Shown piece after piece: positions 1-9,420 of a DNA stretch of 64,000 nucleotides. The notes below the pieces were generated by a model that saw only the letters and a list, made by a program, of their open reading frames with translations, ran no database searches and was not told where the DNA came from. Each line of letters opens with the position of its first letter. Position 1 is the stretch's first letter. A program made the translations under genes and the position numbers. This stretch comes from Mycobacterium kansasii ATCC 12478 (GTDB lineage: Bacteria; Actinomycetota; Actinomycetes; Mycobacteriales; Mycobacteriaceae), in NCBI RefSeq assembly GCF_000157895.3, contig NC_022663.1, forward strand, positions 682,001 through 746,000. Reading direction: 5' to 3'.

Positions 1-573
1 CTCATCGCCGGCGACATGGGAATCGGGAACACCACCGCAGCGGCAGTCCTGGTGGCGGCACTGACCGACACCGAACCGGTCGCGGTGGTCGGGTTCGGGA
101 CCGGGATCGACGATGCCGGATGGGCCCGCAAGACGGCCGCGGTGCGTGATGCGCTGTTCCGGGCGCGGTCGGTGCTGCCCGACCCGGTGGGGCTGCTGCG
201 CTGCTGCGGTGGCGCGGATCTGGCGGCGATGGCGGGATTCTGCGCGCAGGCCGCGGTCCGGCGGACCCCGCTGCTGCTCGACGGCATGGCGGTGACGGCC
301 GCAGCTCTGGTCGCCGAACGTCTGGCGCCCGGCGCCCGGCAGTGGTGGCAGGCCGGTCACCGGTCCACCGAACCGGGTCACCAGCTGGCCCTGACGGCGC
401 TGCAGCTGGATCCGATCCTGGACCTGCGGATGCGGTTGGGTGAGGGCACCGGCGCCACGCTTGCGCTGTCGGTGCTGCGCGCCGCGGTGGCCGCGCTGTC
501 GTCGATGGCTACCTTCACCGAGGCCGGCGTGTCCGGCCCGCGCACCTCCGGTACCGGACCGGCCTGGCCGTGA
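1..573 (+). CDS. cobT: CobT, nicotinate-nucleotide-dimethylbenzimidazole phosphoribosyltransferase (3' part)
   Basis: The reading frame is open from the first base and stops at TGA 571-573, so the 5' end lies outside the window. The visible part contains GDMGIGNTTAAAV, the glycine-rich segment of the CobT family, and the C-terminal ALQLDPILDLRMRLGEGTGA segment that closes the family. CobT transfers phosphoribose from nicotinate mononucleotide to dimethylbenzimidazole to build the lower ligand of cobalamin in the cytoplasm. Its stop overlaps the GTG of cobS (GTGA), so the two are translationally coupled and form the end of a cobalamin operon. Confidence 0.95.
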   Translation, partial: LIAGDMGIGNTTAAAVLVAALTDTEPVAVVGFGTGIDDAGWARKTAAVRDALFRARSVLPDPVGLLRCCGGADLAAMAGFCAQAAVRRTPLLLDGMAVTAAALVAERLAPGARQWWQAGHRSTEPGHQLALTALQLDPILDLRMRLGEGTGATLALSVLRAAVAALSSMATFTEAGVSGPRTSGTGPAWP

Positions 574-1310
574 TCCGTTCCCTGGCAACAGCTTTCGCCT
601 TCGGCACGGTGATGCGCATGCCGAGTTCGCAGACCGCTCCGATGGGACGCGGCGCGATGACGGCGCTGCCCGTGGTCGGCGCGGCACTGGGTGGCGTGGC
701 CGCCGGTGTCACCTGGGCCGGTGCCGTGGTCTTCGGGCCGTCCAGCCCGTTGTCCGGGTTGCTGGCGGTGACGGTGTTGCTGGCGGCAACCCGCGGCCTG
801 CACATCGACGGCGTTGCCGATACGGCCGACGGCCTGGGTTGCTACGGCCCGGCGCAGCGCGCCCTCGCCGTGATGCGCGACGGGTCGTCGGGGCCGTTCG
901 GGGTGGCCGCTGTCGTCCTGGTCATCACGCTGCAGGGGCTGGCCTTCCCGGCGCTGGGCGCCGCCGGTGTCGTCGTGGCAGTCTTCGCCGGCCGGATCAC
1001 CGCGGTGCTGGCCTGTCGCCGGTCGGTTCCGGCCGCCGAAGGCAGCGTCCTGGGTGCGCGCGTCGCCGATACCCAGCCTGCGGCCGTGGTCGCGGCGTGG
1101 CTCGCTGTGCTGGTCGCAGCTTCGCTGCCGGCGGGTCCACGGCCATGGCACGGGCCGGTTGCGGTACTGGTGGCGGTGTTGTGCGGTGCCGCCCTGGTCA
1201 CGCACTGCGTGCGCCGGTTCGGTGGTGTCACCGGTGACGTGATCGGCGCGGCGATCGAACTGACGACGACGGTCGGTGCGCTAGTGCTGGCGGCACTGGC
1301 CCGCCTCTAG
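570..1310 (+). CDS. cobS: CobS, adenosylcobinamide-GDP ribazoletransferase
   Basis: This 246-residue polytopic membrane protein starts at GTG 570, which overlaps the cobT stop. It opens with RSLATAFAFGTVMRMP, and the segment LHIDGVADTADGLGCYGP carries the acidic motif of CobS enzymes. Most of the rest is hydrophobic helix. CobS joins adenosylcobinamide-GDP to alpha-ribazole in the last steps of cobalamin synthesis, directly after CobT. Length and gene order match Rv2207-Rv2208 of M. tuberculosis. Confidence 0.95.
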   Translation: MIRSLATAFAFGTVMRMPSSQTAPMGRGAMTALPVVGAALGGVAAGVTWAGAVVFGPSSPLSGLLAVTVLLAATRGLHIDGVADTADGLGCYGPAQRALAVMRDGSSGPFGVAAVVLVITLQGLAFPALGAAGVVVAVFAGRITAVLACRRSVPAAEGSVLGARVADTQPAAVVAAWLAVLVAASLPAGPRPWHGPVAVLVAVLCGAALVTHCVRRFGGVTGDVIGAAIELTTTVGALVLAALARL

Positions 1311-1410
1311 TCCTTCGCGACGTTCCCCCAATCGGTGGACAAGCGTTTCCCCTGATTGTGGCCGATCGGAGGATTGTCTTGCCCGTTTAGCAGCCCTAAC
1401 CTCTTCAGAC

Positions 1411-2817
1411 ATGCCGTTATCACCGTCGACCAGGCCGGTCGCTGCCGCTTCGGCGCGGACCAGTCCGTTCGGGCGATTGGTGACCCAGGGCACTTTCTAC
1501 ACCACCGGAATGCAACTCAGCAACAGCGCCGTGGTGCTGCCCTTCATCTGCGCGCATCAGGGCATCACCTGGGCGGCCGGGATGCTGTTTCCGGCGTACA
1601 GCATCGGCTTGATCATGGGAAATTCGGCGTCGCCGGCGATCCTGCAGCGAGCCGGCCGGATGCGCCACGTGCTGCTGTCGGCGACTGCGGCGGCAGTGGC
1701 TGCGCTGCTGATCTGGGATGCGGTAATCCCATGGACCGGCGTCTACGCCGCGGCGGTGTTTCTGCTGACCACAGCCGCCGCCGGAGTCGTCATCGCGGTG
1801 GCCACCGTTGCCTATACCGACATGGTCTCCAGCAAGCTGCCCGCAAGACGCCGCGGCGAACTGTTCCTGACTCAAGGTGCCGCGGGATCGACGCTGGCCA
1901 CCGGCGTCATGCTGCTGATAGCGCCCATGCTGGCCAGCGGCGATCAAATAGCCCACTACCGCGATCTGCTGTGGCTGGGTGCCCTGGCTCTGATTGCTTC
2001 CAGCGTCGCTGCGCTGCTCGTGGGTCCCATGCGGTCCGCATCTACCACCGCCCGCCCGCCGCTTCGGGAAATCTATCGACAAGGTTTCGCGGTCGCCCAG
2101 GACCAGCCGTGGTTTCGCCAGTACGCGATGACGTATCTGCTGTTCGCCCCGATCTGCCTGGGAACCACGTTCTACAGCCTGCGCGCCGCAAAGAAGATGG
2201 GCAGTTTGCATGTGCTGGTGGTCCTGTCCAGCGTCGGACTGGTCGTCGGTTCGGCGTTCTGGCGCAAGATCTACCGTCGGTTCGGAGTGCGCGGCATGCT
2301 GCTGGGCAGCGCACTGTGCAGCACGACCGCCGCCCTGGTGTGCATCGCGGCGGAGTTGTCCGGCCAGTGGTACCACCTGTGGGCGTACGGCACGGTTTTC
2401 CTGCTGGCGACGCTGGCCGCCCAACCCGTATCCGCCGCGTCGGTATCCTGGATCAGCGTGTTCGCCGCCGAGCAGCACCGCGCGACGCTGATCGGCTTCG
2501 GGGCGACGTTGCTCGCCATCACGTTCACCCTGCTGGGCGGTGTCCTCGGCATGATCGCCCAAAAACACGCCACCGTCTGGCCGGTCGTCGTTGTGCTGGC
2601 GCTGTCGCTGGTTGCCGCTTTCGCGGCCGTCCGGGCACCCGGGCCAATGGACGACCGGGCGCACGATCGATCATCGCGACCACAGACCGGCGTACCAAGG
2701 CTGGTCTTGCTCGGCGATTGCGACGGCTCCGCCCGCCGCCGGCAGACCCGGCGGGCCTCGACCAGCTGGCAACCCGAGCCGGTTCGGCCGGCCGCCGCCG
2801 CAGCCGCGGCCAGCTAA
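1411..2817 (+). CDS. MFS-like integral membrane protein (Rv2209 type)
   Basis: This 468-residue protein has about 12 hydrophobic segments and an MFS-like layout, but I could not recognise a substrate. The N-terminus is short and cytoplasmic; the C-terminal 60 residues after the last helix are polar, rich in Arg and Ala and probably cytoplasmic. Position and orientation between cobS and ilvE match Rv2209 of M. tuberculosis, an uncharacterised membrane protein. Its TAA stop (2815-2817) overlaps the stop of the convergent ilvE gene, so the two transcripts must terminate through each other. The start ATG 1411 follows a 100-bp non-coding gap. Confidence 0.8.
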   Translation: MPLSPSTRPVAAASARTSPFGRLVTQGTFYTTGMQLSNSAVVLPFICAHQGITWAAGMLFPAYSIGLIMGNSASPAILQRAGRMRHVLLSATAAAVAALLIWDAVIPWTGVYAAAVFLLTTAAAGVVIAVATVAYTDMVSSKLPARRRGELFLTQGAAGSTLATGVMLLIAPMLASGDQIAHYRDLLWLGALALIASSVAALLVGPMRSASTTARPPLREIYRQGFAVAQDQPWFRQYAMTYLLFAPICLGTTFYSLRAAKKMGSLHVLVVLSSVGLVVGSAFWRKIYRRFGVRGMLLGSALCSTTAALVCIAAELSGQWYHLWAYGTVFLLATLAAQPVSAASVSWISVFAAEQHRATLIGFGATLLAITFTLLGGVLGMIAQKHATVWPVVVVLALSLVAAFAAVRAPGPMDDRAHDRSSRPQTGVPRLVLLGDCDGSARRRQTRRASTSWQPEPVRPAAAAAAAS

Positions 2818-3920
2818 CCCAAGCGCGACATCCACCCGTGGGTGTCGGCGAAGGTGCCCCGCTGAATCCCGGTCAACGTGTCACGCAATGCCATGGTCAG
2901 CTCACCGGGCTGGCCGTCGGCGATGGTGAACTCGACGTCGCCGTACTTCACCCGCGACACCGGGGTGATCACGGCGGCGGTACCACAAGCGAACACCTCG
3001 GTGATCTCGCCGACGGCGGCCTTCTTCTGCCACTCGGCGATGTCGATCTTGCGCTCCTCGACCGTCACGCCGGCATCGGTCGCCAAGTGCAGCAACGAAT
3101 CCCGGGTGATGCCGGGCAGCAGCGAGCCGGACAGCTCCGGGGTGACCAGCCTGGCCGATCCGCCACTGCCGAACACGAAGAAAATGTTCATCCCGCCCAT
3201 TTCTTCGACGTAGCGGCGCTCGACCGCGTCCAGCCACACCACTTGGTCGCAACCGTTGTCGACGGCTTCGGCCTGAGCCAGCAGCGAAGCGGCGTAGTTG
3301 CCGCCGCACTTGGCCGCACCGGTGCCGCCGGGGCTGGCTCGCACGTATTCCGTTGACACCCAGACGCTGACGGGATTGACTCCGCCCTTGAAGTAGGCAC
3401 CCGCCGGCGAGGCGATCAGCAGGTAGCGGTATTCCTTGGCCGGCCGCACGCCCAAGCCGGGCTCGGTGGCGATGATGAACGGCCGCAGATACAACGCCTC
3501 CTCGCCGCCGGCCTGCGGAACCCAGGCGTTGTCGACGGCGATCAGCTGGCACAGCGATTCGATGAACAGCTCGTCGGGCAATTCCGGGATCGCCAGCCGC
3601 CGGGCCGAGGAACGCAATCGCGCGGCGTTGGCCTCGGCCCGAAACGACACGATCGAGCCGTCTGTCCAGCGGTAAGCCTTGAGGCCTTCGAAGACCTCTT
3701 GCGCGTAGTGCAGCACGATCGCCGAGGGGTCCAGTTCGATCGGGCCATAGCCGATGACCCGAGCGTTGTGCCAACCCGTGCCCTCGGTGTAGTCGATCGA
3801 GACCATGTGGTCGGTGTGGAATTTGCCGAAACCGGGGTCCTGCAGGATCGCTACGCGCTGTGCATCGCTTGCCGGACTCGCCGCGCGCGTAACCGTGAAC
3901 TGTAGGGACCCGCTGGTCAT
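2814..3920 (-). CDS. ilvE: IlvE, branched-chain amino acid aminotransferase
   Basis: This 368-residue class IV PLP aminotransferase starts at ATG 3920 (MTSGSLQFTVTRAAS). The PLP lysine falls in GTGAAKCGGNYAAS at Lys204. The M. tuberculosis protein has Phe where this one has Cys205, as far as I recall. EVFEGLKAYRW and YLRPFIIATEPGLGVRP are the family's substrate and phosphate-binding segments. It carries out the last transamination in Leu, Ile and Val synthesis, and in mycobacteria also contributes to methionine recycling. It lies downstream of gcvT on the same strand with a 50-bp gap and converges on the MFS-like gene. Confidence 0.97.
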   Translation of the reverse strand: MTSGSLQFTVTRAASPASDAQRVAILQDPGFGKFHTDHMVSIDYTEGTGWHNARVIGYGPIELDPSAIVLHYAQEVFEGLKAYRWTDGSIVSFRAEANAARLRSSARRLAIPELPDELFIESLCQLIAVDNAWVPQAGGEEALYLRPFIIATEPGLGVRPAKEYRYLLIASPAGAYFKGGVNPVSVWVSTEYVRASPGGTGAAKCGGNYAASLLAQAEAVDNGCDQVVWLDAVERRYVEEMGGMNIFFVFGSGGSARLVTPELSGSLLPGITRDSLLHLATDAGVTVEERKIDIAEWQKKAAVGEITEVFACGTAAVITPVSRVKYGDVEFTIADGQPGELTMALRDTLTGIQRGTFADTHGWMSRLG

Positions 3921-3970
3921 GGCGCCGATTCTATCGGTGTAGGAAGGGTTTTCCGCACGCGAGTGGGTCG

Positions 3971-5068
3971 CTAACGCGTTTTCGCCTCGACGAACGGCGG
4001 GGGCACCACGGCGCAGTCGACCGCGCGCCCGCGAACGTCGACGGTGACCTGACCACCGTCCGGCACTTCCGCATCGGTATCGATCAGCGCCAGCGCGATG
4101 CCAGCCTGCAATGTGGGCGAAAACGTTCCCGACGTGGTTACCCCGACCGCGGTATCCCCGACCAGCACCGTCAGACCGGGACGCAACACGCCGCGGCCGA
4201 CCATCCGCAGTCCCCGCAACAGCCGCCGCGGCCCGGCCGCCTTCTCCGCCAGCAGCGCGTCGCGGCCGAAGAACGCATCCTTTTTCCAGCCGATGGCCCA
4301 GCCGCAGCGCGCCTGCAACGGCGAAATTTCGGGCGAAAGCTCGTGCCCGTGCAGTGGATAACCCATCTCGGTGCGCAGCGTGTCGCGAGCTCCCAGACCG
4401 GCGGGCTGGCCGCCCGCGTCGGACACCGCGTCCACCAGGGCGTCGAACACCACACCGGCAGTCTCCCAGGGCGGCAGCAGTTCGTAGCCGTGCTCGCCGG
4501 TGTAGCCGGTGCGGCACACCCGAACCGGGACTCCGGAATACGCCGAATCGGCATAACCCATGTAATCCATGTCGGTCGGCAGGCCCAATGCGCTGAGCAC
4601 GTCGGTGGAGCGCGGGCCCTGCACCGCCAAAACGGCATAGGAGCGATGCAGGTTGGTGATCGCCAGGTCGCCCGGGGCGACGTCCTGCAATGCGCCGACC
4701 ACCGCGGCGGTGTTGGCGGCGTTGGGTACCAGGAAGATCTCGTCGTCGTCGACGTAGTAGGCGATCAGGTCGTCGATGACACCGCCGGATTCGTTGCAGC
4801 ACAACGTGTATTGCGCCTTACCGGGGCCGATGCGGCGCAGGTCGTTGGTCAGCGCGGAGTTGACGAACTCCGCCGCGCCCGGTCCCCGGACCAGCGCTTT
4901 GCCGAGGTGGCTGACGTCGAACAGGCCGACGGCGGTACGGGTGGCATGGTGCTCGCTGACGGTCCCGGCATACGACACCGGCATCAGCCAGCCGCCGAAT
5001 TCGGCGAAACTGGCGCCCAACGCGCGGTGCCGGTCTTCCAGGGGTCCATGCTGCAGCTCATCGGTCAC
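3971..5068 (-). CDS. gcvT: GcvT, aminomethyltransferase of the glycine cleavage system
   Basis: This 365-residue T protein starts at GTG 5068 (TDELQHGPLEDRHRALGASF). It takes the aminomethyl group from lipoylated H protein and makes 5,10-methylene-tetrahydrofolate and ammonia. Family landmarks are FAEFGGWLMPVSYAG at the N-terminus, DVSHLGKALVRGPGA, and the RTGYTGEHGYELL folate-pocket segment. No gcvP or gcvH is next to it, so this is the isolated gcvT arrangement seen at Rv2211c. The gene is divergent from the adenylate cyclase with only 45 bp between starts, too little for a glycine riboswitch. Confidence 0.96.
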   Translation of the reverse strand: MTDELQHGPLEDRHRALGASFAEFGGWLMPVSYAGTVSEHHATRTAVGLFDVSHLGKALVRGPGAAEFVNSALTNDLRRIGPGKAQYTLCCNESGGVIDDLIAYYVDDDEIFLVPNAANTAAVVGALQDVAPGDLAITNLHRSYAVLAVQGPRSTDVLSALGLPTDMDYMGYADSAYSGVPVRVCRTGYTGEHGYELLPPWETAGVVFDALVDAVSDAGGQPAGLGARDTLRTEMGYPLHGHELSPEISPLQARCGWAIGWKKDAFFGRDALLAEKAAGPRRLLRGLRMVGRGVLRPGLTVLVGDTAVGVTTSGTFSPTLQAGIALALIDTDAEVPDGGQVTVDVRGRAVDCAVVPPPFVEAKTR

Positions 5069-5113
5069 GACGACACACCCTAATCCGCATCGGCTGCTGG
5101 CACACTTGGGTAG

Positions 5114-6250
5114 GTGTCCGACTCCCCCGACTCTCCCGACTCTCTCGACTTCGAAGCGCTGGAAGCTGCCGGAATCGCTGATCCACGCGGGCGGGCCGAC
5201 CTGATCAAGTACTTGGACGGACTGGGCTTCACCGTCGACCAGATGGCCGAAGCCGAGCGCCGCGGCCGGCTGTTCGGTCTTGCCGGTGATGTCCTGCAAT
5301 GGTCGGGGCCTCCCATCCATACCGTGCAGTCGGCGGCCGACGAACTCGGGTTGTCCGCCGAGGAGGTCGCCCGCGTCTGGGCTCTGCTCGGCCTTACCGT
5401 CACCGGTCCCGATGTTGCGGCGTTGAGCCAGGCCGACGTCGACGCGCTGGCGACCTGGGTGGCGCTGAAGGCGGTGGTGGGTCAGGACGGGGCGTACGGA
5501 CTGTTGCGGGTGGTCGGCACCGCGATGGCCCGGCTCGCCGAAGCCGAGTCGACGATGATCCGCGCCGGCATGCCGGACATCCAGATGACCCACACCCATG
5601 ACGAGCTCGCCACCGCGCAGGCGTACCGGGCCATCGCCGAGTTCGTCCCCCGGATCGGGAACTTGATCGACGTCGTTCACCGGCATCATCTGACCAGTGC
5701 CCGCACGTATTTCGAGGGTGTCGTTCAGGACACGTCGGCGAGCGTCACCTGCGGCATCGGTTTTGCGGATCTGTCCAGCTTCACCGCGCTGACCCAGATG
5801 CTCACACCCGCGCAGCTGCAGGATTTGCTCACCGAGTTCGGCGCCACCGTCGCCGACGTGGTGCATGCCGACGGTGGCCGGCTGGTGAAGTTCATCGGCG
5901 ACGCGGTCATGTGGGTGAGCCCGACACCCGTGCGGTTGGTGCAGGCGGCGGTTGATCTGGTCGACCATCCGCGGGCGCGCGAGGCCGACCTGCAGGTGCG
6001 CGCCGGGCTTGCGTACGGCACCGTCTTAGCCATCAACGGCGACTACTTCGGCAGCCCGGTCAACCTCGCCGCGCGACTCGTGGCGGTTGCGGCACCGGGA
6101 CAAATCCTGGCCGCGAGCGAGCTCCACGACAAATTGCCGGATTGGCCCGCGACCGCGCACGGCCCGTTGACGCTGAAGGGTTTCGACGCCCCGGTTACGG
6201 CCTTCGAGCTGCGGGCCCGCGACGCCGACGGGCCAAGTCCCGTAGGGTGA
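5114..6250 (+). CDS. Class III adenylate cyclase with N-terminal regulatory domain (Rv2212 type)
   Basis: This 378-residue soluble cyclase has a regulatory domain in residues 1-200 and the catalytic domain in about 205-378. Canonical class III residues are all visible: metal Asp219 (GFADLSSF) and Asp263 (FIGDAVMW), adenine-side Lys259 and Asp310, and Asn317/Arg321 (VNLAARLV). It is therefore predicted to be an active homodimeric ATP cyclase. Its M. tuberculosis counterpart Rv2212 is a pH- and fatty-acid-responsive cyclase whose N-terminal domain mediates that control. The start GTG 5114 leaves a 45-bp divergent promoter shared with gcvT. Its stop lies 6 bp before pepB, which suggests co-transcription. 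Confidence 0.93.
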   Translation: MSDSPDSPDSLDFEALEAAGIADPRGRADLIKYLDGLGFTVDQMAEAERRGRLFGLAGDVLQWSGPPIHTVQSAADELGLSAEEVARVWALLGLTVTGPDVAALSQADVDALATWVALKAVVGQDGAYGLLRVVGTAMARLAEAESTMIRAGMPDIQMTHTHDELATAQAYRAIAEFVPRIGNLIDVVHRHHLTSARTYFEGVVQDTSASVTCGIGFADLSSFTALTQMLTPAQLQDLLTEFGATVADVVHADGGRLVKFIGDAVMWVSPTPVRLVQAAVDLVDHPRAREADLQVRAGLAYGTVLAINGDYFGSPVNLAARLVAVAAPGQILAASELHDKLPDWPATAHGPLTLKGFDAPVTAFELRARDADGPSPVG

Positions 6251-6256
6251 TTGCGC

Positions 6257-7804
6257 GTGACCACCGAACCGGGTTACCACAGCCCCACCGTCAACGTTGC
6301 CACGTCACTGCCGAAGCGCGGTGCGGGTTCTGCGGTACTGATCGTGCCGGTCGTCTCGACCGGTGACGACGAGACGCCGGGAGCGCTCGTGGCCGTCGCC
6401 GAGCCGTTCCTGGGCGCCGACGCGATCGCCGAGATCGAGGCCGGCCTGCGTGCACTGCAGGCCACGGGCGCCGGCGAGCAGGTGCACCGGCTGGTCGTGC
6501 CGTCGCTGCCGGTGGGCAGTGTGTTGACGGTCGGCCTGGGCAAGCCGCGCTCGGAGTGGCCGTCGGACATCATTCGCCGGGCCGCGGGGGTAGCCGCGCG
6601 GTCGCTGGGCAGCGCGCAGGCGGTGATCACCACGCTGGCCGAGTTACCCGGCGACGGCGTCTGCTCGGCCACCGTCGAGGGGCTGATCCTGGGCAGTTAC
6701 CGGTTCACCGCTTTCCGCAGCGCCAAGACCGCCCCGAAAGACGAAGGGCTGCGCAAGATCACGGTGCTGAGCACGGCCAAGGACGCCAAGAAGCACAGCG
6801 CCCACGCCGCCGCGGTGGCGACCGCGGTCGCCACCGCCCGCGACTTGGTGAACACGCCGCCGAGCCACCTCTACCCCGCTGAGTTAGCCAGGCGCGCAAA
6901 GACTTTGGGCGAGGCGGCCGGACTCGAGGTCGAGGTGCTCGACGAGAAGGCGCTGCAGAAGGCCGGTTACGGCGGGGTGATCGGTGTCGGTCAGGGCTCG
7001 TCGCGCCCACCGCGACTGGTACGGCTGGTCTATCGGGGATCGCGGCTGGCCAAGAATGCGAAGCAGGCCAAGAAGGTCGCGTTGGTCGGCAAGGGAATCA
7101 CCTTCGACACCGGCGGGATCTCGATCAAGCCGGCCGCGTCGATGCATCACATGACCTCGGACATGGGTGGGGCCGCCGCGGTGATCGCCACCGTCACGCT
7201 GGCGGCCCACCTGAAGCTGCCGATCGACGTGATCGCCACGGTGCCCATCGCCGAGAACATGCCGTCGGCGACGGCGCAGCGCCCCGGCGACGTGCTGACC
7301 CAATACGGCGGAACCACGGTCGAGGTGCTCAACACCGACGCCGAGGGACGGCTGATCCTGGCCGACGCGATCGTCCGGGCTTGCGAGGACAACCCGGATT
7401 ATCTGATCGAAACGTCGACGCTGACCGGTGCGCAGACAGTGGCGCTGGGCGCGCGTATCCCCGGCGTGATGGGCAGCGACGAGTTTCGCGATCGGGTCGC
7501 CGCGATCTCGCAGCGGGTCGGCGAAAGCGGCTGGCCCATGCCGCTGCCGGATGAGCTCAAAGAGGACCTGAAATCCACGGTGGCCGACCTGGCCAACGTC
7601 AGTGGTCAGCGTTTCGCCGGCATGCTGGTGGCCGGGGTGTTCCTGCGGGAATTCGTCGCCGACTCGGTGGACTGGGCGCATATCGACGTGGCCGCCCCCG
7701 CCTACAACACCGGCAGCGCGTGGGGCTATACGCCCAAGGGTGCCACCGGCGTGCCGACCCGGACCATGGTCGCGGTCCTCGAGGACATCTGCGAAAACGG
7801 CTAG
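6257..7804 (+). CDS. pepB: PepB, leucyl aminopeptidase (M17)
   Basis: This is a 515-residue M17 metallo-aminopeptidase. The signature NTDAEGRLILAD lies in the C-terminal catalytic half, with the Lys/Asp metal-site segments VGKGITFDTGG and MTSDMGGAAAV before it. The family forms cytosolic hexamers with two zinc or manganese ions per active site and removes N-terminal residues during peptide turnover. I chose GTG 6257 because the protein then begins TTEPGYHSP like the M. tuberculosis Rv2213 protein; a TTG two codons upstream (6251) is possible. It follows the cyclase with a 6-bp gap. Confidence 0.95.
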   Translation: MTTEPGYHSPTVNVATSLPKRGAGSAVLIVPVVSTGDDETPGALVAVAEPFLGADAIAEIEAGLRALQATGAGEQVHRLVVPSLPVGSVLTVGLGKPRSEWPSDIIRRAAGVAARSLGSAQAVITTLAELPGDGVCSATVEGLILGSYRFTAFRSAKTAPKDEGLRKITVLSTAKDAKKHSAHAAAVATAVATARDLVNTPPSHLYPAELARRAKTLGEAAGLEVEVLDEKALQKAGYGGVIGVGQGSSRPPRLVRLVYRGSRLAKNAKQAKKVALVGKGITFDTGGISIKPAASMHHMTSDMGGAAAVIATVTLAAHLKLPIDVIATVPIAENMPSATAQRPGDVLTQYGGTTVEVLNTDAEGRLILADAIVRACEDNPDYLIETSTLTGAQTVALGARIPGVMGSDEFRDRVAAISQRVGESGWPMPLPDELKEDLKSTVADLANVSGQRFAGMLVAGVFLREFVADSVDWAHIDVAAPAYNTGSAWGYTPKGATGVPTRTMVAVLEDICENG

Positions 7805-7819
7805 AAAACCGCCGGCTGG

Positions 7820-9418
7820 CTACCTGGTCACCAGCGAGATCACCGCGCGGCTCAGCTTGCGCCGCGGCCAGCCGGTCAGGCCGGCGGCTGCCAGCGCGGC
7901 CCGCGCCGCGTTCCGCCCGCAGGCGCCGTGCACGGAGCCGCCCGGGGTAGCCGACGCGCTACCCAAATACAGTCCCTCGATTGGGGTTTCGGCGCGACCC
8001 AGCCCCGGAGCCGGACGAAATATCAGCATCTGCGGTAACTGCGCGGTGCCGCCGTTGAGCGCACCGAGATGCAGGTTGGCGTCACTGGCTTCCAGATCCG
8101 ACGGCCGTTGCACGAACCGGTCGAGTACCCGGGCACCGAACCCGGGAGCATGCGCTTCGATGACGTGGTCGATCGATGTGGCCAGTTGCTCCGCCGAACC
8201 GTCGTCGGCCACGTTTCGCGGCAGATGCGTATAGGCCCAAACACTTTCGGTTCCGATGGGCGATCTGGTGGGGTCGGCGGTGGTGGTTTGGCCCAGCAGC
8301 AGGAACGGATGCTCGGGCACCACCCGGGTGTTCAGGTCGGCCATCCAGCGCACCAGCCCGTCCCCGTCGGCCCCGAGATGGATGGTGCCCGGCTGCCGCA
8401 ACCTCTCCGATCGCCACGGGATGGGACCGTCGAGCGCATAGTTGACCTTGACCACCGGCGGATCCCACACGTAGTGCTGGATCTCCCGTAGCAAGCCGCC
8501 GGGGACCGCATCCGCGGGCAGCATGTCGCAAAACAGTCGCGGCGCCGTCACATCGGCGACCACGGCCCGTCGCGCCCGAACCGTTCGTCCTCCGGTGGTG
8601 GTCACCGACACCGCACGGCCACCGCGGACGTGGATGCGAGAAACGTCCTGGTTGCACTCGATTCGCGCACCCGCCGAGGTGGCGCGGCGCACCAGCGCCG
8701 AGGTCAGCTGACCAGAGCCGCCGACGGGCACCGGCCAGCCGCAGTCCTGGCCCAGCATCGTCAGCAGAAAGCCGAACGCGCCGCTTCCCGGCGCATCCAG
8801 CGGAGCGTCGGCGTGCATGGCGCTGCCCAGCAACAAAAGTCGCGGCGCCTCACCGGCGAACATCCGGTCCACCATGATGTTGGCGGGCTGCACCAGCAGA
8901 TGCGCGAGCCGCACGGCGTCGGCAGTACCGAGCTTGAGTAGCAGCCGGATCATCGGCCCCAGCGGCGGAAACGGCGACATCATCGCATCCAGCAGCGGTG
9001 ACTTGACTTTTTCCCATAGTCGCAGCACCCGCCACCAGTTTTCGCCGTCGCCGTGCTGGCGACGTTCGAACTCTGCTGCGGTGCGAGCCGCGTCCCGGTA
9101 GAGGACCGGCGGGTCGTCGTCGGTCGCACTGCGCGGATGACCGACCACCGCGGGCGCGTGCGACCATCGCAGCCCGTGGTCTTCCAGCTGCAACGCCGCG
9201 ATGGCCGGCGACGCGATCGTCATGGGATAGAAGGAACTGAACAGGTCGGTGACGTAGCCGGGCGTCAGCTCGGCACTGCGCACCGCGCCACCCGGTTCGG
9301 GCTGGGTTTCCAGGACCAACACGTCCCAGCCGGCGTCGGCCAGCATCGCGGCGGCAACCAGCCCGTGATGCCCGGCACCGATAACGACGGCGTCGACCCC
9401 GTCGCCAGCGCGGGCCAT
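7820..9418 (-). CDS. Phytoene-desaturase-like FAD/NAD(P)-dependent oxidoreductase
   Basis: This 532-residue protein starts at ATG 9418 and opens with the dinucleotide-binding motif VVIGAGHHGLVAAAMLADAG. It ends with the FAD-closing segment IEGLYLGSASATPGGSVHGA typical of carotenoid-desaturase and amine-oxidase-like flavoproteins. Members of this family in mycobacteria are mostly uncharacterised, so the substrate is unknown; a lipid or isoprenoid is an inference. The ATG is two bases after the stop of the upstream SRPBCC gene, so the pair is probably translated together. The pair is absent from the M. tuberculosis pepB-ephD interval. Confidence 0.85.
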   Translation of the reverse strand: MARAGDGVDAVVIGAGHHGLVAAAMLADAGWDVLVLETQPEPGGAVRSAELTPGYVTDLFSSFYPMTIASPAIAALQLEDHGLRWSHAPAVVGHPRSATDDDPPVLYRDAARTAAEFERRQHGDGENWWRVLRLWEKVKSPLLDAMMSPFPPLGPMIRLLLKLGTADAVRLAHLLVQPANIMVDRMFAGEAPRLLLLGSAMHADAPLDAPGSGAFGFLLTMLGQDCGWPVPVGGSGQLTSALVRRATSAGARIECNQDVSRIHVRGGRAVSVTTTGGRTVRARRAVVADVTAPRLFCDMLPADAVPGGLLREIQHYVWDPPVVKVNYALDGPIPWRSERLRQPGTIHLGADGDGLVRWMADLNTRVVPEHPFLLLGQTTTADPTRSPIGTESVWAYTHLPRNVADDGSAEQLATSIDHVIEAHAPGFGARVLDRFVQRPSDLEASDANLHLGALNGGTAQLPQMLIFRPAPGLGRAETPIEGLYLGSASATPGGSVHGACGRNAARAALAAAGLTGWPRRKLSRAVISLVTR

Positions 9419-9420
9419 GA

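Noticed and set aside
1356..3356. 666-residue + strand frame over the MFS-like gene and ilvE
   Set aside because: Composition is Arg/His-rich and it crosses two recognisable genes in other frames.
2814..4802. One 662-residue frame running from ilvE into the gcvT region
   Set aside because: The part before residue 295 is an Arg-rich out-of-frame reading of gcvT; ilvE starts at 3920.
5069..5113. Glycine riboswitch before gcvT
   Set aside because: Only 45 bp separate the divergent gcvT and cyclase starts, too short for the aptamer, and no aptamer core is seen.
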